NCBI GenBank assembly: GCA_938041615.1
Contig: CALISV010000151.1
Location: forward strand, 1 to 7,163
DNA length: 7,163 bases
DNA from: an uncultured Campylobacter sp.
GTDB taxonomy: Bacteria > Campylobacterota > Campylobacteria > Campylobacterales > Campylobacteraceae
Reading direction: 5' to 3'
Shown here: piece after piece, positions 4,980-7,163 of the stretch
How the letters are laid out: the number at the start of each line of letters is the position of its first letter
Position numbering within the stretch: the stretch's first letter is position 1
Position numbers and translations under genes: made by a program
The notes under the pieces: generated by a model
The model's database searches: none
The model's input: the letters and a program-made list of their open reading frames with translations, nothing else
Told to the model about the DNA's origin: nothing

Positions 4980-5791
4980 AAAAGCTCCTCGAAATTTTCT
5001 AAATCAAAAAGTAAAATTCGCTCGTTTTTTAGGCGGCGCACTTCGTTGCTAAAGCCGCTTTTGGAAAATAGCGCGACGACGTCCGGCACAAAGCCTAGTC
5101 GCTCGCATTTTTTAAGGAGTAAATTTACCACGTTTTTGCAAATTTTATGCTCTTTAAATTTAGCTTCTCCGACGATGATACGTCCGTCTAGGCTCAAAAA
5201 TATGTCTATCTCGATATTTTTCGCCCATAAACTCCGCACTCGCGCGGGCTGGGCACCTAGTCTAAATGCTAAAAGCTCGCGGCAAAGCAGCTCAAAACCA
5301 AAGCCCGCGTACGAGTCGAACTCGCGTCTGATAATCTCCATCAAAGCGGCCTTTTCGCCGTTTTTTAAAAGGGCTAAATTTGGCTCGATGAAATAAAACC
5401 AAAACCTAGTAAAATTGTCGTTAAAGACCACTTTATCCTGCGCCTTATCGCGCTCGGGCAGTTTTTTAGCTTTTTGATATTTGCTTTTTACGCGTGGTTT
5501 TTCCAGCGTCTTTTCGATGCTAACCACGCCTGAGTTTATCGCGGCGGCGTAAATTTTTAGGATGAGGGGGCGAGGCAGAAATTTATTTAGAGCGTATTTT
5601 TTGCGGTCGTTTTTAGCAAGCTTGCAAAGGGCAAATTTAAGCTCGCTCTCAAAAGGCGCGTCAAAGCTAAATTTGAGCGACAAATCTTCAAATTTATCTA
5701 AAATTTCCTTTTCGATCGCCTCGAAAATATCGTAATAATTCGCCTCAAATTTTAGCGCGTCAAAGACTAGATGAAAGTAAATAAGCTGCAA
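4976..5791 (-). CDS. DUF234-like protein with PD-(D/E)XK nuclease-type core, upstream of flgS
   Basis: The 271-residue frame (TTG start) has an N-terminal helical region, a lysine-rich linker (about 95-120) and FNDNFTRFWFYFIEPN (123-138), typical of DUF234. This is followed by a PD-(D/E)XK-like core: Glu167 in GFELLCRELL, Asp196 in EIDIFLS and Glu209-Ala-Lys211 in IIVGEAKFK. DUF234 usually forms the C-terminal part of AAA+ ATPases; here no Walker motifs exist, so it is stand-alone. Nuclease activity is possible from the residues but unproven. The stop overlaps the flgS start (ATGA), implying co-transcription, and C. jejuni has, as I recall, an uncharacterised gene next to flgS. The TTG at 5791 has no ribosome binding site. 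The frame stays open for 16 more codons to an ATA at 5837-5839, which has AAGGAG 5 bp upstream. The added residues (YALKSSYARFKHLDI) look protein-like, so the true product is probably 287 residues. Confidence 0.75.
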   Translation of the reverse strand: MQLIYFHLVFDALKFEANYYDIFEAIEKEILDKFEDLSLKFSFDAPFESELKFALCKLAKNDRKKYALNKFLPRPLILKIYAAAINSGVVSIEKTLEKPRVKSKYQKAKKLPERDKAQDKVVFNDNFTRFWFYFIEPNLALLKNGEKAALMEIIRREFDSYAGFGFELLCRELLAFRLGAQPARVRSLWAKNIEIDIFLSLDGRIIVGEAKFKEHKICKNVVNLLLKKCERLGFVPDVVALFSKSGFSNEVRRLKNERILLFDLENFEELL

Positions 5792-5836
5792 GATATCAAG
5801 GTGCTTAAAGCGCGCGTAGCTTGATTTTAAGGCGTA

Positions 5837-5850
5837 TATTTTCGCTCCTT
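5837..5850 (-). promoter_or_regulatory. Ribosome binding site with an apparent AUA start codon
   Basis: On the minus strand AAGGAG (5845-5850), CGAAA, then ATA (5837-5839) in frame with the DUF234-like gene. The 5-base spacing equals that of flgS and the hydrolase gene. No ATG, GTG or TTG occurs between an in-frame stop just upstream of AAGGAG and the TTG at 5791. Confidence 0.55.
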
Positions 5851-5858
5851 TTTAGCCC

Positions 5859-5864
5859 ATTTTA
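5859..5864 (-). promoter_or_regulatory. Possible -10 box of the DUF234-like/flgS operon
   Basis: The minus strand reads TGTGCTAAAAT, a -10 box preceded by a TGn-type extension, about 20 bp before the candidate ATA start. The implied mRNA leader would be very short. Confidence 0.4.
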
Positions 5865-5877
5865 GCACAACTTTGGT

Positions 5878-5900
5878 TATAATCTCTTTTTTTATAAGGA
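5878..5900 (+). promoter_or_regulatory. Promoter (-10) and ribosome binding site of the aminotransferase gene
   Basis: TATAAT (5878-5883) is a perfect -10 box, followed by a T-run. AAGGA (5896-5900) lies 6 bp before TTG 5907 and decides that start. Only about 35 bp separate the oppositely oriented -10 boxes' outer genes' ribosome binding sites, so the two promoters share one compact regulatory region. Confidence 0.55.
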
Positions 5901-5906
5901 AAAATT

Positions 5907-7163
5907 TTGGTTAGCATCGACGAAATCAGAAAAAATATTATTTTAAAAAAAGGCGTGCGCTACTTTGACTACACGGCCTCGGGCCTAGCCTACGCGCCTA
6001 TCGAGCGCAGGATCGCAAAATACCTAAAAACCTACGCCAACACGCACTCAGAAAGCGCCTCAAATGCGCTAAAGACGCAAAAACGCTACGAAAAAGCAAG
6101 GCAGAGCTTAAAAGACGCGCTGGGGCTTGACGAGCGATTTTATCTGATCTGCGCCGGTTGCGGCGCGACGGGAGCGATAAAGAAATTTCAGGAAATCATG
6201 GGACTTTACCTGCCGCCTATGAGCGCAAACCGTCTGGGCGAAGAGGCGATCAAGGGCGCAAATTTGCCCCTCGTCATCGTTTCGCCCTACGAGCACCACT
6301 CAAACGAGGTTAGCCTGCGCGAGGGGCTGTGCGAGGTCGTGCGCATACCGCTAAGCAAGAGCGGGGAGATAAATTTCGGCAGGCTCGATCAACTGCTCAA
6401 AATCAACTCAAAGCGCGAGATCATCGGCTCTTTTAGCGCGGCCTCAAACGTCACGGGGATAATCAGCGACTACAAAAAAATCTACGTGATGATGAAGCGA
6501 TACGGCGCGACCGTAGCCTTTGACGCGGCTAGCTTTAGCTCGCACGACAACCTCGACGCGGACTACTTCGACGCGCTATTTCTCTCGCCGCATAAGCTTT
6601 TAGGAGGCGTGGGTAGCTGCGGACTGCTCGCGATAAAAAAGGAGCTCGTAAAATCAGACAAACCGACCTTTGCCGCGGGCGGGACGGTTAGCTACGTGAG
6701 CCGCAGCTCGCATTTTTTTGCGCCAAGCGTCGAGCGCACCGAGGAGGGCGGCACCCAGCACGTGATGGGGCTCATAAGAGCCGCGCTAGCATATAGACTG
6801 CGAAACGAAGTCGGCCTAGACGTCATAAAAAGCCGCGAGGATGAGCTAACGAAGCTATTTTGCGAGGGGCTGGATAAGATCCCCGAGGTCGTGAGCTACT
6901 GCCCGCGCGGAGTGCCGAGATTGCCGATTTTCGCGTTTAACGTTAAGGGTGTTTCGCCCTATGATTTTGCCGAAGCGCTGAGCGAGGACTACGGCGTGCA
7001 GACACGAGCGGGGTGTGCGTGCGCCGGTCCGTACGGACACGATCTGCTCGGACTAAAAGACGATCAGAAATTTGATCAAAAGCCAGGCTGGGTGCGCGTG
7101 AGCCTGCACTACTCGCATACGCAAAAAGACGTCGCATATCTGCTAAAGGCCATCAAAAAAACT
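5907..7163 (+). CDS. Class V aminotransferase (cysteine desulfurase-like), 3' end cut off
   Basis: The frame runs from TTG 5907 to the window edge without a stop: 419 residues, so it is nearly or fully complete apart from the tail. It is a PLP-dependent fold-type I enzyme of the class V (SufS/CsdA/NifS-like) family. The N-terminus YFDYTASGLAYAP is the family's substrate-pocket region. AFDAASFSSH supplies the PLP-nitrogen Asp206. SPHKLLGGVGSCG supplies the Schiff-base Lys230. RAGCACAGPYGHDLLG places Cys372 where SufS has its catalytic cysteine, with Cys370 two residues earlier. It could therefore be a cysteine desulfurase or a related lyase or aminotransferase; no sulfur-transfer partner gene (sufE, iscU) is in view. 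There is no ATG option at the 5' end, and AAGGA at 5896-5900 supports TTG. A similar gene (Cj0791c, from memory) lies near flgS in C. jejuni, so the neighbourhood is conserved. It is divergent from the DUF234-like/flgS operon. Confidence 0.85.
   Translation, partial: MVSIDEIRKNIILKKGVRYFDYTASGLAYAPIERRIAKYLKTYANTHSESASNALKTQKRYEKARQSLKDALGLDERFYLICAGCGATGAIKKFQEIMGLYLPPMSANRLGEEAIKGANLPLVIVSPYEHHSNEVSLREGLCEVVRIPLSKSGEINFGRLDQLLKINSKREIIGSFSAASNVTGIISDYKKIYVMMKRYGATVAFDAASFSSHDNLDADYFDALFLSPHKLLGGVGSCGLLAIKKELVKSDKPTFAAGGTVSYVSRSSHFFAPSVERTEEGGTQHVMGLIRAALAYRLRNEVGLDVIKSREDELTKLFCEGLDKIPEVVSYCPRGVPRLPIFAFNVKGVSPYDFAEALSEDYGVQTRAGCACAGPYGHDLLGLKDDQKFDQKPGWVRVSLHYSHTQKDVAYLLKAIKKT

Noticed and set aside
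4950..5396. 148-codon + strand ORF opposite flgS and the DUF234-like gene
   Set aside because: It is antisense to two well-supported genes, has low-complexity Ser/Lys/Phe-rich composition, no ribosome binding site and no recognisable domain.
6108..7137. Several short minus-strand ORFs at 6108-6299, 6855-7040 and 6943-7137
   Set aside because: They lie inside the aminotransferase coding frame and are rich in Arg, Ser and Ala, as expected for complements of real genes in GC-rich stretches.

Overview
The window looks like chromosomal DNA of an epsilonproteobacterium, most likely a Campylobacter of the oral or non-thermophilic group. The evidence is a recognisable flgS sensor kinase, the very frequent word AAATTT, short AAGGA-type ribosome binding sites, -10 boxes without clear -35 boxes, and a base composition near half G+C by eye, which is high for the genus. 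I could not run a database search, so genus and family names rest on recognised motifs and remembered sequences.

Layout. Positions 1-114 hold the 3' end of an unrecognised + strand gene. Positions 223-985 hold a classical short-chain dehydrogenase split by one extra G. After a 250-bp spacer containing a nested inverted-repeat element comes an intact NAD(P)H-binding atypical SDR (1236-1871). A 319-bp gap without genes separates it from a convergent, minus-strand gene for a secreted protein of unknown function (2191-2922). Behind that gene's promoter lies a short second copy of the 3' end of the NAD(P)H-binding gene (3022-3096). The minus strand then carries a nicotinamidase/isochorismatase-type cysteine hydrolase (3175-3846), flgS (3981-4979) and a DUF234-like, PD-(D/E)XK-type protein (4976 to 5791 or 5839). 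From a compact divergent promoter region, a class V aminotransferase (5907 onward, TTG start) runs off the right edge.

Function. The best-supported unit is the DUF234-like gene plus flgS, joined by a 4-bp ATGA stop/start overlap and so probably translationally coupled. FlgS is the cytoplasmic histidine kinase that phosphorylates FlgR to switch on sigma-54 flagellar genes. The two oxidoreductases on the left are separate transcription units of unknown substrate. The hydrolase may be the nicotinamide-to-nicotinate step of NAD salvage.

Unusual points. These are the frameshifted SDR, the apparent AUA start of the DUF234-like gene, and diverged direct repeats made from 3' ends of neighbouring genes. 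The repeats flank the secreted-protein gene and, less convincingly, the hydrolase gene, and suggest that these genes were added as single-gene insertions. I see no CRISPR array, tRNA, rRNA, transposase or obvious defence or secretion system. Apart from these anomalies the window is mostly ordinary core chromosome.
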